From Blastobasis lacticolella (lineage: Eukaryota > Arthropoda > Insecta > Lepidoptera > Blastobasidae), in the NCBI GenBank assembly GCA_905147135.1, contig LR990049.1, positions 14,649,428-14,713,427 on the forward strand: a stretch of 64,000 nt of DNA, given 5' to 3'. The position numbers and the translations under genes are program-made. Positions 33,966 to 44,540 of this stretch are shown one piece after another; position 1 is the stretch's first letter, and each line of letters starts with the position of its first letter. The notes under the pieces are model-generated. The model had not been told where the DNA came from and searched no databases. It saw only the letters and a list, made by a program, of their open reading frames with translations.

Positions 33966-34682
33966 CCTCTAGATCAAGCCATTGACAAAAAAAAGAAAAT
34001 AATTATACTTAATAATAATAAACTACACCCAAGTTACACCGGTCAGAGGTATGCCCAACCTCCGAAAGATAGTCAATGCACTAGCCTATCATAATAATAA
34101 TCACATGTATGACCTGTCCAGCGAAGGGGGATGTCACGGCCACCCGCTTGCAGAACGCGTCGTGAGTTTTCTGCTGTGTTCCCTTTAAGAACTACAGATC
34201 GCCCCTGTTTGGGGGAAGCTTTTAGTGACAAGTCCAACTTATTTATTACTAGCGGTTGCCCGCGACTTTGTTCGCGTTAAATACTCATCATTAACTCATT
34301 CTATCATATGCAAAAATATTCCCCATGAAAATAATCACACTTAAATCTGTGATAAACTTAAAAGGATATCAGGTGAACTGGTTCTGCACGGACCACAGGT
34401 AATGACTTTTAAGGTTATATTTGACTGTTCAGATTTATTTTGCTGAATATGTTACATAGTTTCGATGGGGTCAAATTCCGCAAAAAGCATAAAAGGCACT
34501 CATTGTAACTGGTTATAAGACTGCGCTAGTAGGCCAGGTTCACTAAAAAGTTTAGATCTTAAAGGAGTATACGCTGGCGCTGGCCTATGGTAGTCTTCTA
34601 CATAACCTCATCCCCCTTGATCTGACTGACTTCTGTTTAAGTGGATTTAAAACGCCACAAAACATCAGCATCACTAAGTTAA
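33966..34682. other. Non-coding with a Helitron-like start
   Basis: TACTAGCGGTTGCCCGCGAC followed by TTTGTTCGCGTTAAATA (34249-34285) is the string with which many lepidopteran Helitron-like repeats begin (general knowledge). The rest is unassigned. Confidence 0.45.
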
Positions 34683-34905
34683 ATCCTGTTTCTGTCTGCC
34701 ACCCAGAGATCCTGGGTTCGATTCAGAAATGATGAATTTTAATATATGTTATCTGGGTCTAGGTGTTATATGTACTTATCATGAGTATGTTTTTAAAAAA
34801 TATGTAAGTAAGTTTAGTTATCTAGCATCCATAACACAAGCTTTGCTTACTTTGAGGCAAGATGGCGCTGTGTGAATTGTTCAAGTATATTTATTTAATA
34901 TTTCT
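34683..34905 (+). mobile_element. SINE family B, partial head
   Basis: TCTGCCACCCAGAGATCC and the B-box-like GGGTTCGATTC (34714-34724) are followed by the body: TATCTGGGTCTAGGTGTTAT, TATCTAGCATCCATAACAC, GATGGCGCTGTGTGAATTG, TCAAGTATATTTATTT. This is the plus-strand counterpart of the copies at 33128 and 39975. The first part of the head is lost. Confidence 0.75.
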
Positions 34906-35800
34906 GATTGATAATATAGACCTGAGATCAACTTACATCGGAATAGTCAAAATATCTGAAACAGTCCTTTTTTGTTTATATTTAAATTTTCTGTCAACAT
35001 CTACTTAGTTGACTAAAGTTTCAGCCAATTTAACAAAACAGCATTTTTATAGAACAAAATGAGTTTAAATTGATATATCTTTATTAATTTACTTTTTTAT
35101 CTAAATAAAACATTTCACAAACACTACATTTAAGTGAAGCTTACAACAATTATACATTATTGAATCCGCACTTAAATCATTTAAGCCGTTCCTAAGATCA
35201 GCGCGCAGAAACGCATTGACAAACAGACAGCAGTAGGTAACATGTTCAGATGGTTGGTTTTTCATCGATAATATTCTACAGTTTTTTGTGTTGAGAATTT
35301 TTTTATTTGTAGATTTAGGTTATCTTTTTCTAATTGTGTACTTTCTGTAGCTTTTATAAAAGCGTATATACAATAGGTACTTTCTGAGTCTGTTAAAATG
35401 GGTATGAAATTGGCCATACAAATGTCTTTCTGTGTAAATGGATGTACAGCATATCTTCTTAGGGTCGCGGATTCAAAAGTGCTAATAAAGGTGAACACGC
35501 ACTTACGCTGCGCGACGCGGCAGCGGCACGGCAACTGCACTGCAACGTCTATTCTGAACGCACTGCTGCGACGCGATATTGCGCGTTACTTCAGTCAAAG
35601 ATGTGTAGTGTTAGGCAGGACAAGGTTTTAAATAGAGTTTGTTTGTCATATTATTTTTTTAAGCCGACCCCATATGTTAGTCTAAGAAACAGTTCGTCAC
35701 AGTTCGAAGATAAATGTCATTTTTTATTCATACAAGTAACCATTTGCGATAAAGCGTTCTTCCTTGCACGAAATCAGTTGCGTCAACAAACACATACCTA
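34906..35800. other. Non-coding sequence, nothing recognised
   Basis: AT-rich, GC-richer near 35500-35590. The minus frame at 35262-35540 (92 codons) and the plus frame at 35398-35631 overlap on opposite strands and match no known family. Confidence 0.4.
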
Positions 35801-36187
35801 AGCGAGCGGCCACACAGAAAAGACTCGTCGCGGACAGGGCAGAGACGGGACGCGGACGCGACTTAAAATATACAGAAAAGACAGGGCAAGGACGCGGCGC
35901 CGTCGCGGATAAGTCAAGAGCGTAGGCAAGACAAGGACAGCAAGCGCTGCGGGCGAGGCCCGGCTCCCGCACCCCTGCTCTCGCCCGCGGCGCGCCCTTG
36001 CCTCGTCTTTTCTGTATGTTTCAAGTCGTGTCTGCGACGCGTCCTCGCCCTGTCCTAGTCCTGTCTTTTCTGTATGTTTTGCGTCGCGACGTTTCTATAC
36101 ATTTAGTATGAAAGTATATTGAACGGGCGCGGGCGCCGCGTCTGCGACATGTCTGCGTCTTACGTCTTTTCTGTGTGGCCGCTCGCT
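35801..36187. mobile_element. 387-bp GC-rich fold-back MITE
   Basis: A perfect 24-bp terminal inverted repeat, AGCGAGCGGCCACACAGAAA then AGAC, lies at 35801-35824 and 36164-36187. Inside, ATACAGAAAAGACAGG (about 35870-35885) and its inverse CCTGTCTTTTCTGTAT (about 36059-36074) repeat the terminal motif, so most of the element can fold back. No transposase frame. Target-site duplication is unclear. It sits inside the larger fold-back complex. Confidence 0.85.
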
Positions 36188-36464
36188 AAGACAGTATTAC
36201 TTTTTAAATCTCATACACCTATGTCTGAAAGCTGAAATAATCATATTATCAAAATCGAACCATTTTCAGCATGTAACACACGATTCACCGGAACATTATT
36301 ATTATTTATTATGCATCGCACCGTTTCGGCTGAATGCGGTGCAGGTGGTGCTACCCACTCGTATGGACGGTGCACGCCATCATCAAACCTGTCTCTCGAC
36401 GCTGCGTTTTGCAGCACAAGTGCATATAGACCTTTAGACTATTGACATCTGAACGTTTATACCT
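36188..36464. other. Interior of complex, nothing recognised
   Basis: Contains GCATCGCACCGTTTCGGC and GCTGAATGCGGTGCAGG, weakly self-complementary. No coding frame. Confidence 0.4.
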
Positions 36465-36565
36465 GTTTAAACCATGGACTTACTACCCAAAGGGACTGCG
36501 CACTGCTTTGACTAAAACCGGGCAGAGCGAGAGTCACCATCGATAGTCCTTTGTCCCTTTCTAAC
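36465..36565. repeat. Inverted repeat arm 1 of a ~1.3-kb sub-element
   Basis: GTTTAAACCATGGACTTACT, ACCCAAAGGGACTGCGCACT, GCTTTGACTAAAACCGGGC and GACTATCGATGGTGAC-complement strings pair with 37640-37745 with few mismatches over about 100 bp. The arms bracket the GACAGCTGTC array. Confidence 0.85.
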
Positions 36566-36799
36566 AGTGTAAACACAATGTTATTGGCATAATCATTGTC
36601 ATTCTAAATTGTTGTGTTTGGTGTTGCCATTATTGGAGAAATATATTTAACGTGAATTTGGTATTATTATGAGGTAATCCGTACAATTCGAAAAGTAGTT
36701 GTCAAAATACCTTTTGATCTACTGAACGTTTCTCCGACAAACGTCGAGTCGACATAGTTATTAACCTACGACTTTTTGTTCCACAAAACAGATGAAAGA

Positions 36800-37495
36800 G
36801 TTCGGTAACGATTTATCCTACAACACTAGTTTCTAAAGAGAAGTAATAGTACTCGTCGATATCTACATTTCGGGTGACAGCTGTCAAACTTAAATGTGTT
36901 ATAACTCGGAACCCATTGGTTCTAGAACACTAGTTTCTAAAGAAATATGATAGTACTCGTCGAGATCTACATTTCGTATGACAGCTGTCAAACTTAGAAC
37001 TGTCATCCAAAATGTAGATCTCGATGAGTACTATCGTATTGTTCAAGGAACTAGTGTTCTAAGACACATCGTTTCCGAGTTACAACAGTTCTAAGTTTGA
37101 CAGCTGTCATGCTAAATGTAGATCTCGGCGAACACTATCATTTTTCTTTAGGAACGAGTGTTATAGCATATAGTTTAGGAGTTATTTCAGTTCAAACTTT
37201 GACAGCTGTCATTCGAAATGTAGATATCAACAAGTTTCTCTCCATTTCTCTCCAGAAACTAGTGTTTTAGGACCAATGGGTGCCGATTTATAAAAGATTT
37301 AACATTGACAGCTGTCATTCGAAATGTAGATCTCAACAAGTACTATCATTTCTCTCTAGAAACTAGTGTTTTAGGACCAACGGGTACCGATTTATAAAAG
37401 ATTTAACATTGACAGCTGTCATACGAAATGATGATCTCGAGGAATGTTATCATTTCACTCTAGGAACTAGTGTTATAGGGCCAATAGTTTCCGAG
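36800..37495. repeat. ~104-bp periodic array carrying GACAGCTGTC
   Basis: Six copies of the perfect palindrome GACAGCTGTC lie at 36876, 36980, 37099, 37201, 37307 and 37411, spaced 104, 119, 102, 106 and 104 bp. Each unit also has an AAATGTAGATCTCGACGAG-type block, a CTAGTGTTTTAGGACCAA-type block and ACTATCATTTCTCT. The first two units are in the opposite orientation to the rest, with the switch near 37000-37020. No coding frame. Confidence 0.85.
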
Positions 37496-37639
37496 TAGCA
37501 GGGTAAGCTTGGGCTGGACCCTGGTGAAAACATGACCTTCAGATTGCACCCGGTCCGGCTCTGCCTGGCCCTGAGGTCGGTGTCCGCGCCAAATAATAAA
37601 AGTAATTCGGAATTTGCATCAACAATGGTGGCAACACTA

Positions 37640-37745
37640 GAAAGGGACACAGGACTATCGATGGTGACTCTCGCTCTGCCCGGTATTAGTCAAAGCAGTG
37701 CGCAGTCCCTTTGGGTAGTAAGTCCATGGTTTAAACTGTTGAAGT
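37640..37745. repeat. Inverted repeat arm 2 of the ~1.3-kb sub-element
   Basis: Reverse-complement partner of 36465-36565. The shared core includes CGATGGTGACTCTCGCTCTG and GTCAAAGCAGTGCGCAGTCC. Confidence 0.85.
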
Positions 37746-37756
37746 CCAGCGTTTGA

Positions 37757-37856
37757 CAGCTCGACGCAACCTGCGTCGGCGACGCACGGTGCGTCGGCGA
37801 CGCAGGTTGCGTCGGCGACGCAAGGTGCGTCGCCGACGCTTGATATAATCCGGGCC
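37757..37856. repeat. GCGTCGGCGACGC array at right tip of fold-back complex
   Basis: Four near-palindromic GCGTCGnCGACGC motifs (about 37774, 37789, 37809, 37828) separated by short CAnGTT/GT linkers lead into TTGATATAATCCGGGCC, the right terminal inverted repeat. Each 672-bp unit at the left tip holds four more. Confidence 0.85.
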
Positions 37857-38000
37857 TAAGTATTGTCAGATGGAACCCTTTGTTTTCGCGCGCACTATGA
37901 GACTATTCGACTTTTGCGTTACTGGTTAAGATATTAGCAATATACATATATCAAAATCTTTGGTGATTAGAGTGTTACCTACTCTTTACACGTAATTATT
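37857..38000. other. Flank of fold-back complex, nothing recognised
   Basis: AT-rich single-copy-looking sequence between the fold-back tip and a SINE. Confidence 0.4.
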
Positions 38001-38244
38001 AGAGGGCCCGGGGTCCGCCGTGACCATGATCCAGGATTTGGCAATTACAATGGAGCGACTGCTGTCTGACCTCCATGACCCTATTACCAGGGGAACCTGA
38101 CCACGCACCGTAAGAGCATCGATTAGTATTCAACTAATGTACATAACTCAGAAAACAGTCATTGGTAAATGGCCTTAGCGGGATTCGAACCCGGGACCTC
38201 TGGCTTCCGAGTCGGATACTCTAACCGCTCGGCCACCGACGCTC
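38001..38244 (-). mobile_element. tRNA-derived SINE, family A, near complete
   Basis: On the minus strand GAGCGTCGGTGGCCGAGCGG (A box TGGCCGAGCGG) leads to GGTCCCGGGTTCGAATCCCG (B box) and then CATTTACCAATGACTG, TGAGTTATGTACATTAG, TCTTACGGTGCGTGGTCAGG, CAGCAGTCGCTCCATTGTA and AATCCTGGATCATGGTCACG. The head is the least decayed tRNA-like region in the window. Its fused body marks it as a SINE, not a tRNA gene. Confidence 0.85.
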
Positions 38245-38634
38245 TAATTTTTCGACGATTCGTGATCAAATTAATGTTAGGTTAATGTAACCTTAATCCA
38301 ACCTTCCAACTGGAAATCCTAGCAATTAATTAATTAGAGACAATTAGAATGCCGTCGACAGGCGAGCCCCTCTAATGACGGACCACCGGCGCAACTATTA
38401 CAAAACTAATAATTCAGCGTTCAAAAAACAGACGGCCATAAAAACAATTAAGTTTGACCGCTTTACCATAAAAGAGAGTAACATGACCAATCTGAGAGCA
38501 ATTAAGGATTCTAATAGCAGGAAAGGATGGTAGGCCTCTACGTGACCCGGGGGTGGTACCGCTTTAATGTTTGCTCTACGATCCTTACATATTTATTATA
38601 TTAAAAGAAACGCACTTAAAAATGGGAACCATAA
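38245..38634. other. Non-coding sequence, nothing recognised
   Basis: Mixed composition with several homeodomain-like TAATTA strings (about 38324-38345). No gene or repeat. Confidence 0.4.
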
Positions 38635-39000
38635 GCTATACTAGTTTATACTAATATTATAAAAAGAAAACTTTTGATTGTTTGTTTGTTTGTAAAGGAT
38701 AAACTCAAAACCTACTTAACCGATTTTAAAAATTCTTTCCCCCATTAAAAGCTACATCTTCTACGAGTAACAAGTGCAGGTGCGTTGTCACTGTGAGGAC
38801 TAGATGAAATGCCTCATGCCTGTGAACCCCATCGTCTGATATGTCGTAAGAGGAGAGTAATCTTCTTCTTAGACCAGAAAATAAGCTGCAGCGTTTTCTG
38901 GTGAGCATTTTAAACACTGCGATCTCCAACCCGCGTGCCAAGCGTGGAGATGGAAGGCTTTACTGGCCAAGTAAGTCCAGCAGCAAACTGTTATCGCCTG
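38635..39000 (+). repeat. Helitron-like repeat start joined to a retroposon fragment
   Basis: ACTAGTTTATACTAATATTA, GATTGTTTGTTTGTTTGTAA, AGGATAAACTCAAAACC and TTAACCGATTTTAAAAATTC (38640-38735) are the typical 5' blocks of Helitron-like repeats in Lepidoptera. From about 38770 the sequence switches to a retroposon: AGCTGCAGCGTTTTCTGGTG and ACTGCGATCTCCAACCCGC then CCAAGCGTGGAGAT match 57450-57520. Confidence 0.6.
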
Positions 39001-39974
39001 TTGATAATGATAATAAATGAGAAGGGGACGGGAGTATGTGGCATGTCGCCACTTCAGTTTTGTGAACTACGTTCTGCTACAGATATCTTAATTTCTGAAC
39101 CTATCACGGCGAGTAACTCAGCATAGCTTTCTAGCATAGCATCCCGACAGCGCTCGCTGAGTGATGCTGAACGTTTTAAGGAGGCACTACGTCTCTGATC
39201 CTTAAATCATCACTTGCAAACTTTCGCCTTGGGACACTGCGGTGTTTTGGTCGAGATGATCTTCCGCAATTTCTCTAACTTTTCCCGAGTGTATATTGTC
39301 AAATCTGCGATCTCCATCCGTCTATCAATAGTATTTACTAAAGTACAACCCTGTTCTTTTGGAATATGTTAAACAATCCAACTGTATAATACAGTTTACG
39401 GGCTGTCGTTAAATAGCAGAATATACAAGGAGCATAATCTGCGTGGGGCTAACGCAGACGCACCGGATCCCCCTGGGTCCCGCCTGCCTCCAGGCTCGAG
39501 GTAATGTGCCGATTACGATGCGATCGACGTCAGCCTAATGCCTGGCCGACGGGTCTAATAGCTGGTCAAGTAAACCCAAAGTAATTCTATTTACATAGCA
39601 ATAATACGGGCGGTTGCTTGGATTATAAACAGCTATGTTTAGCGTTTACTGCCGAATCCGTTGGGCGAGCACTTAAATTTAAATGTTGCAGCTTAAAATA
39701 AAACGCCTAGTGGGTTTTGAGAAAGTTGTAGTACCTACCTACATAAGAAGTATCTACTTATGATGTCCTCATCCAACTTGCCTACAGGCAGGTATCGTAG
39801 ACTGCTTCTACATGGGTGTGACGGCACTGGCAATGTACCTAATCAAAAAGTAGTGCTGAATATTGTTTCGCTTTGACTTCGGCTAGCCACAATAATAGTT
39901 ATATTATTTTATTGAATACAGGAAACGAATATAAGTATGTGTTACCTACTTTTGTAACTACTTATCAATATAAA
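39001..39974. other. Non-coding sequence, nothing recognised
   Basis: No supported frame. A GC-richer patch at 39440-39560 (GCGTGGGGCTAACGCAGACG) could be regulatory. Confidence 0.4.
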
Positions 39975-40221
39975 TAAATATCCTAGGACAATTCACACAG
40001 CGCCATCTAGCCCCAAAGTAAGCAAAGCTTATGTTATGGGTACCAGAAAACTGATAAACTACTTAAATATATTTTTAAATACATATTTATTATACATACA
40101 ACAACCAGACCCGTAACAGAAATTAAAATTCGTCATTCCATTTACTGCCCGGCCGGGAATTGAACCTGGTACCTCTGTGTGGCAGACCGGCATGCTAATA
40201 AACTAAACCATTCAGGTCTAC
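39975..40221 (-). mobile_element. tRNA-derived SINE, family B
   Basis: On the minus strand AGACCTGAATGGTTTAGTTT starts the head and GGTTCAATTCCCGGCCGGGC carries the B box. The body is the same as at 33128-33390 (ACAAGC/CATAAGCTTTGCTTAC, GGGGCTAGATGGCGCTGTG). More diverged than the 33-kb copy. Confidence 0.8.
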
Positions 40222-40839
40222 TACTAGATGCAATGTAATTGATTTTAGTCGTGTCAACGTGCGAGACACGCTTGTCTTTCGTTTGATGTAGCGTCGCGTA
40301 GAGATTTGCGCGCTCACCGAATCGTAGAGCCCGATGCGAAAGCTCATAGACTACAGAAACCTATAGTATAGTCATCTTTCATCATATTTTGCTTCTGTCA
40401 GGGTCCGCTTTCCTGCCGTCCTACTCCACTTTGGTCGGTCTTCAGAATCCTCGCGTCACATTGCTTTGCAACCATTCGAATTGCTTCAGGCGAATTTATT
40501 TGTCAAAATATGGTGACCTATTTCGGATAACGTTTCGTTTTCATCCCTCGTTACTCTGTAGTTATAACTGTAATTAATAAACTTTATTGTCGCATAACAA
40601 TAAAGTGAGCTTTTTTAGACAATTTTTTTACATGCTTTTTTCGTTATTCTGTACGCATTGTACGCACAATGATCTCTCCCACTATATAAAGAGCACCAAT
40701 ACACCGTGAGAATTTTCTTCCGCACAGAATTTATGTTCAGTAGTCGTATGACATAAAAGGCGGCTATTATTCGCCGAACAATCTCCCTTCTATAGGCCCC
40801 GGGCTTTAATGGAGAAAGAAATACGTCGTCGTATTAGTT
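40222..40839. other. Non-coding sequence, possible regulatory patch
   Basis: AT-rich. GACATAAAAGGCGGC at 40748-40762 echoes 8164-8179. CTTTATTGT and ACAATAAAG form a short hairpin near 40582-40605. No gene. Confidence 0.4.
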
Positions 40840-41110
40840 TCAGGTGTTAGACCGTGACCGATATCTCTATCGGAGTTGGCATCGCGGAATGGCTCGGTCT
40901 GTATGGTTGTGAGAGATTCGTAGCGCAGTGTCTCCGTCGTGGGTGGCCGCCAGCGCCGTCCGTCCGTCACCGCTCCGTAATCAATTTGTACGCCCTTCTT
41001 TGCGCGGGCGCACCCCGCCGCCCCGCGCCCCGCCCGCCCCGCAGGACGCGGTGGATAGGCGCTTTCGTCGCGCCTCCATTGCGGATTTATCTATCAACGT
41101 TTTAATTTTC
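40840..41110. promoter_or_regulatory. CpG-rich island, candidate regulatory element
   Basis: GC-rich block with GTCGTGGGTGGCCG (40935-40948), an exact 14-mer also found at 18005-18018, and CCCCGCCCGCCCCGC. Plus frames are Arg/Pro-rich and unsupported. Candidate enhancer or promoter. Confidence 0.4.
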
Positions 41111-43129
41111 TAATCGACAGTATTTATAGTATATCTCGAATAACTCAAGTGCCTATTGTTATTTCATAGCAACTCATTGATCTATTTTCACGCTAATGCG
41201 CTAATTCGGTCGCGTCAACCGTGATAATGATGATAATTATGGTCAAATCACTTTAATGAAAATATATGCTGCGGGCAGTGTAACTCTGAAAATAAATATG
41301 TACTTGAAACCTATATACACTTCCGTAATTTAATCTTTCAATAAAAAATTGCCTACTATATCGGTCTAAATCTAAATTATTTAAATAAGATCCATACTTA
41401 AATTTTTTTCTAACCAAATTATTCTAATGACACGTGATTGACCATAAGTGGCGTCATTAACATAGTAGACAATCGTTATAATTTTCTTTGATCGCTCGGG
41501 GCACAATAGGAAAGAGTTAAAAACCATTTTAGCTTACAGGTACAGCTTAGACCTCCCACGTAGCGGTGGGGCTTACGGCTAACTTTGGCAAACAATACCA
41601 TCAATCGTGTAGGATGACTCAATTACTATGGCACAAGATAAAAGCACGACAATGGGCTTTAAATACCTGCAGCCGAAAACTCGTTTAGGCGTACTCGGAG
41701 ATAATATATGGGTGTCCTTTTTTGGCGTTTCAATAGAGAACTTACTCCCTAAGTATTTTTACAATAATATTGTGTAAGGTGTTTTTTAAACTTCGACGAA
41801 AGAAGTATACGCATTTTTACAAGCTTATATTTTGTTTCACCTGTCCTCTTATGTGTACGTAATGAAATCATAAAATAAAAATTTTACTCACTTCTCGGCT
41901 CATTTTAGAGAGCTTCCTAAGGAAGTCTCTAGTCATACAATCTAGGATCTGATGATGAAGCCGGACAGCGCAAGCCACATCGCTATAAAACATATGTCTA
42001 TTGAGTTTGGCTTGTTTGATTTGCTTTCTGGTCAGACTTAAGTGAGAGTACTGTTAACGAATCCCGGGCATTTCGGAGAAGCCCCCTTTTTCTACTGATA
42101 GCACGTTCACAACGTGCACAGTTTATTCTAAAAAAGATATATATATTAAAGATATAAATATTTTTACTTGTGTTAATCGTTCCAAATACGTATTGTGTAA
42201 ACTTATCAAGTCCCAAGTATGTACGTAGACACAGAAGTTAAGAGATACACAAAATACTGTCTCAAACTCACTTAAAATTAATTCAGAAATGAAAATGTTT
42301 TTAAGTCATACTTAAGAACGTCTTTACTTGAAATTGTCAATTCAGAAACCGTCTGCTATTCTTAAGAATGAAAAACTTTAAGATGAAGTAAAAACAAACT
42401 GCAATTCGTTCGGCTGTTGCTTCCCATGGCAAAGTAAACAGTGACACCACAAAAATTGTAAATAAACATCTAGTAATCAATCATTAACGCGTAATTGCGT
42501 AGCCGGAGATCGGAGAAAAACTGAAAGTTTCGGGTAATGAAAGGGCAGGATGTCTTTCGGTTCCCATCTGGTAGCTTTTTTCTGATTATTTTTTAATTTT
42601 TTCTGGCAACGTGAAGGTGGCATTCGGCGGCTGAACAAACTTAGCCCGCGGCGCGACATCGGTAATTCACTGTTCAATCTCCGTTTCATCTGGAGACACC
42701 TTTTCCATTACACTCATTTTGGTAAATATAATCGGTGCGGTACCGACTTGGGCATATATTTGAGCCTTATATTTTTTCCGCGAGTGGGACTGGTTGGTAC
42801 TGTGGGGTAGGTAGAAGTTGTTGAAGGTACCGGCAACAATGTATGGATCCCATTCTGCATGACCAATAACGCTAAGAGATGTGTTGTTGGAAAGGTTTTC
42901 TTATACATACACCTTCCACACTAAACAATTTTACGTAAAATCTAAGTAGATTTGTAATAATGTTGTCTTGTATGGAGTGAATATTGTGAAATTGTCCAAC
43001 TCAAGGTCATTGGATGGCCGGTACCGCTCGATTCGATTCTGACCACTAAAGCAGGTCATGTAGGTAGAGTCCACTTTTGTATGTGCTGGGCTATCCGAAA
43101 AACGCGCGATGGACAATTAAAAACTTCGA
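41111..43129. other. Non-coding sequence, nothing recognised
   Basis: About 2 kb of AT-rich DNA. Frames at 41998-42216, 42477-42689 and 42714-42908 (all minus) show no family. No RNA gene seen. Confidence 0.4.
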
Positions 43130-43800
43130 TTTCCATCCCTCAACATCTCCATCGACTACGACAGTTTTCTGATTCTCGAAAGAAATCGACTCGACTTTCG
43201 TCAGACGTTAGTCTTCACACCAGTCCTTGATTCGGAGGGTGGTCCGGTGACTGCATCTCTTTATGCTGGTTGTTCGCAACTCGTGGATATAAAGAGTGAT
43301 ATTTGTCGTTTACCGCGGGGTAGTCGCATAACTGGTTACGTGAGGGCACTTGTGAGATGACCCTGTGCCTGTGCTGCTTTTTTCTCGCTCGTGCCCCTCA
43401 GAAGATTCCAACTAATACAATGCAAAGGACTTATGTGGTCTTGTCTAGCTCTAGAAAGCTACTAGCTGACTCGTTAGAAGGTACCAAAAGCTTGGAAAGA
43501 TTGCTAACCTTAATTTTTATATTTGCTATGTGAGTGTCGCGTTTGGAATCCCTGTAAGCAGCATGATCTTCGGGACATAAGATATGGACGCGTGCCACTT
43601 TTTAAAGAGGGCTTTCTTCACCCTAGTTTCGCTCTGGATTGTGTCGTTCCACCACCAAATCTCCTTATCAAGCGTGAGTCTGCTCCTGACACCCCCAGTA
43701 CCGTCTCGCTGTCCGTACGATAGAATGCCATCCCACAGTTGTGGGGCGCGTTTGCCGGCTGTTAGACTAAGACCGCAGACAGCAGCGGCGAACACGTGGG
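43130..43800 (-). mobile_element. Decayed RTE-like retrotransposon, internal part
   Basis: The minus frame at 43526-43795 contains LDKEIWWWNDTIQSETRVKK and ALFKKWHAS, matching the WWWN..(V/I)Q..V..K..AFK.W linker between the endonuclease and reverse transcriptase of RTE-like polyproteins (family knowledge). Further upstream sequence (43130-43300) with GACGAAAGTCGAGTCG resembles retroposon leader sequence but is unclear. No intact enzyme. Confidence 0.6.
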
Positions 43801-44540
43801 ACTTGGTTCCTTAAAGCAGCCACCATCAGGTTTGGCGTCGGCACTGCTTTTGGTATTTGCCTCGGAGCTTTACGCGCAGGTTCCTCACAAGGAATATTAT
43901 AACCATAGGCACCCCATGGAGTTTGGGCTTATTTTGTTGGTCTTACAAGGACTTCGGGTCTTTTAACAAGAAAACAATGAAACAAAATTTTCGTTTGATT
44001 TCTCTAGAAGAGAAATTTAAATTTATATTTTACTTTAGACGGTCGTATACAGCATCCAGAGGATGTTACTCATATTCATGACCAATCCAGAAGGTTACAA
44101 TTGGTGAGTTGCAGAAGAAGGGGCCACTCTGAACCTAGGAATAGTATCATTAGTATCATATGTCAAAAATGTTTTGTTTTTACTTTATTTTATTGAAGAT
44201 AAAATATTTCCTTTGCTACATTTCCGTATATCAAATGCAAACAGAATTTTTAATATCAGTTCAGTAGTTTCGGAGATTACCTCCAACATCCAAACTTGCA
44301 AAAATGCGAACTCTTTATAATATTAGTACATATAGTAAAGAGAGATGGCGGTGCAGGTATTTTATATCGCGCTATTGACAGCGCCCGTGATTTTTCATAA
44401 GTACGACGACTGTTGTTTCATTTCTTTCAAGCAGGCTTTCTCTTTTTACCCGACTGCGTGACGTAAAGGAGGGTAATTGGAAGTATACATATTTGTACCT
44501 GGTTTTCCAACTTGAATCGAAACAAAACCCAGTATTACAA
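43801..44540. other. Non-coding, partly repeat-like
   Basis: 44270-44330 ends in CTTTATAATATTAGTAC, the reverse of a Helitron-like start. Otherwise unassigned. Confidence 0.35.

Larger units (their letters stand above)
30764..37856. mobile_element. Large fold-back-like repeat complex
   Basis: The left tip, from GGCGCGGATTATATC at 30764, and the right tip, from GGCCCGGATTATATC on the minus strand at 37856, form inverted repeats. From 30769-30812 and 37808-37851 the match is 44 bp with two mismatches. Both tips run straight into arrays of GCGTCGGCGACGC. Further inside, 32225-32310 resembles 37498-37590 in inverted orientation, and 32310-32660 resembles the array at 36800-37495. No transposase was found, so if mobile it would be non-autonomous. 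No target-site duplication was visible. It is interrupted by later SINE/LINE insertions. Fold-back (FB) and Galileo-type elements have this build, but a complex made of several smaller elements is also possible. Confidence 0.55.
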
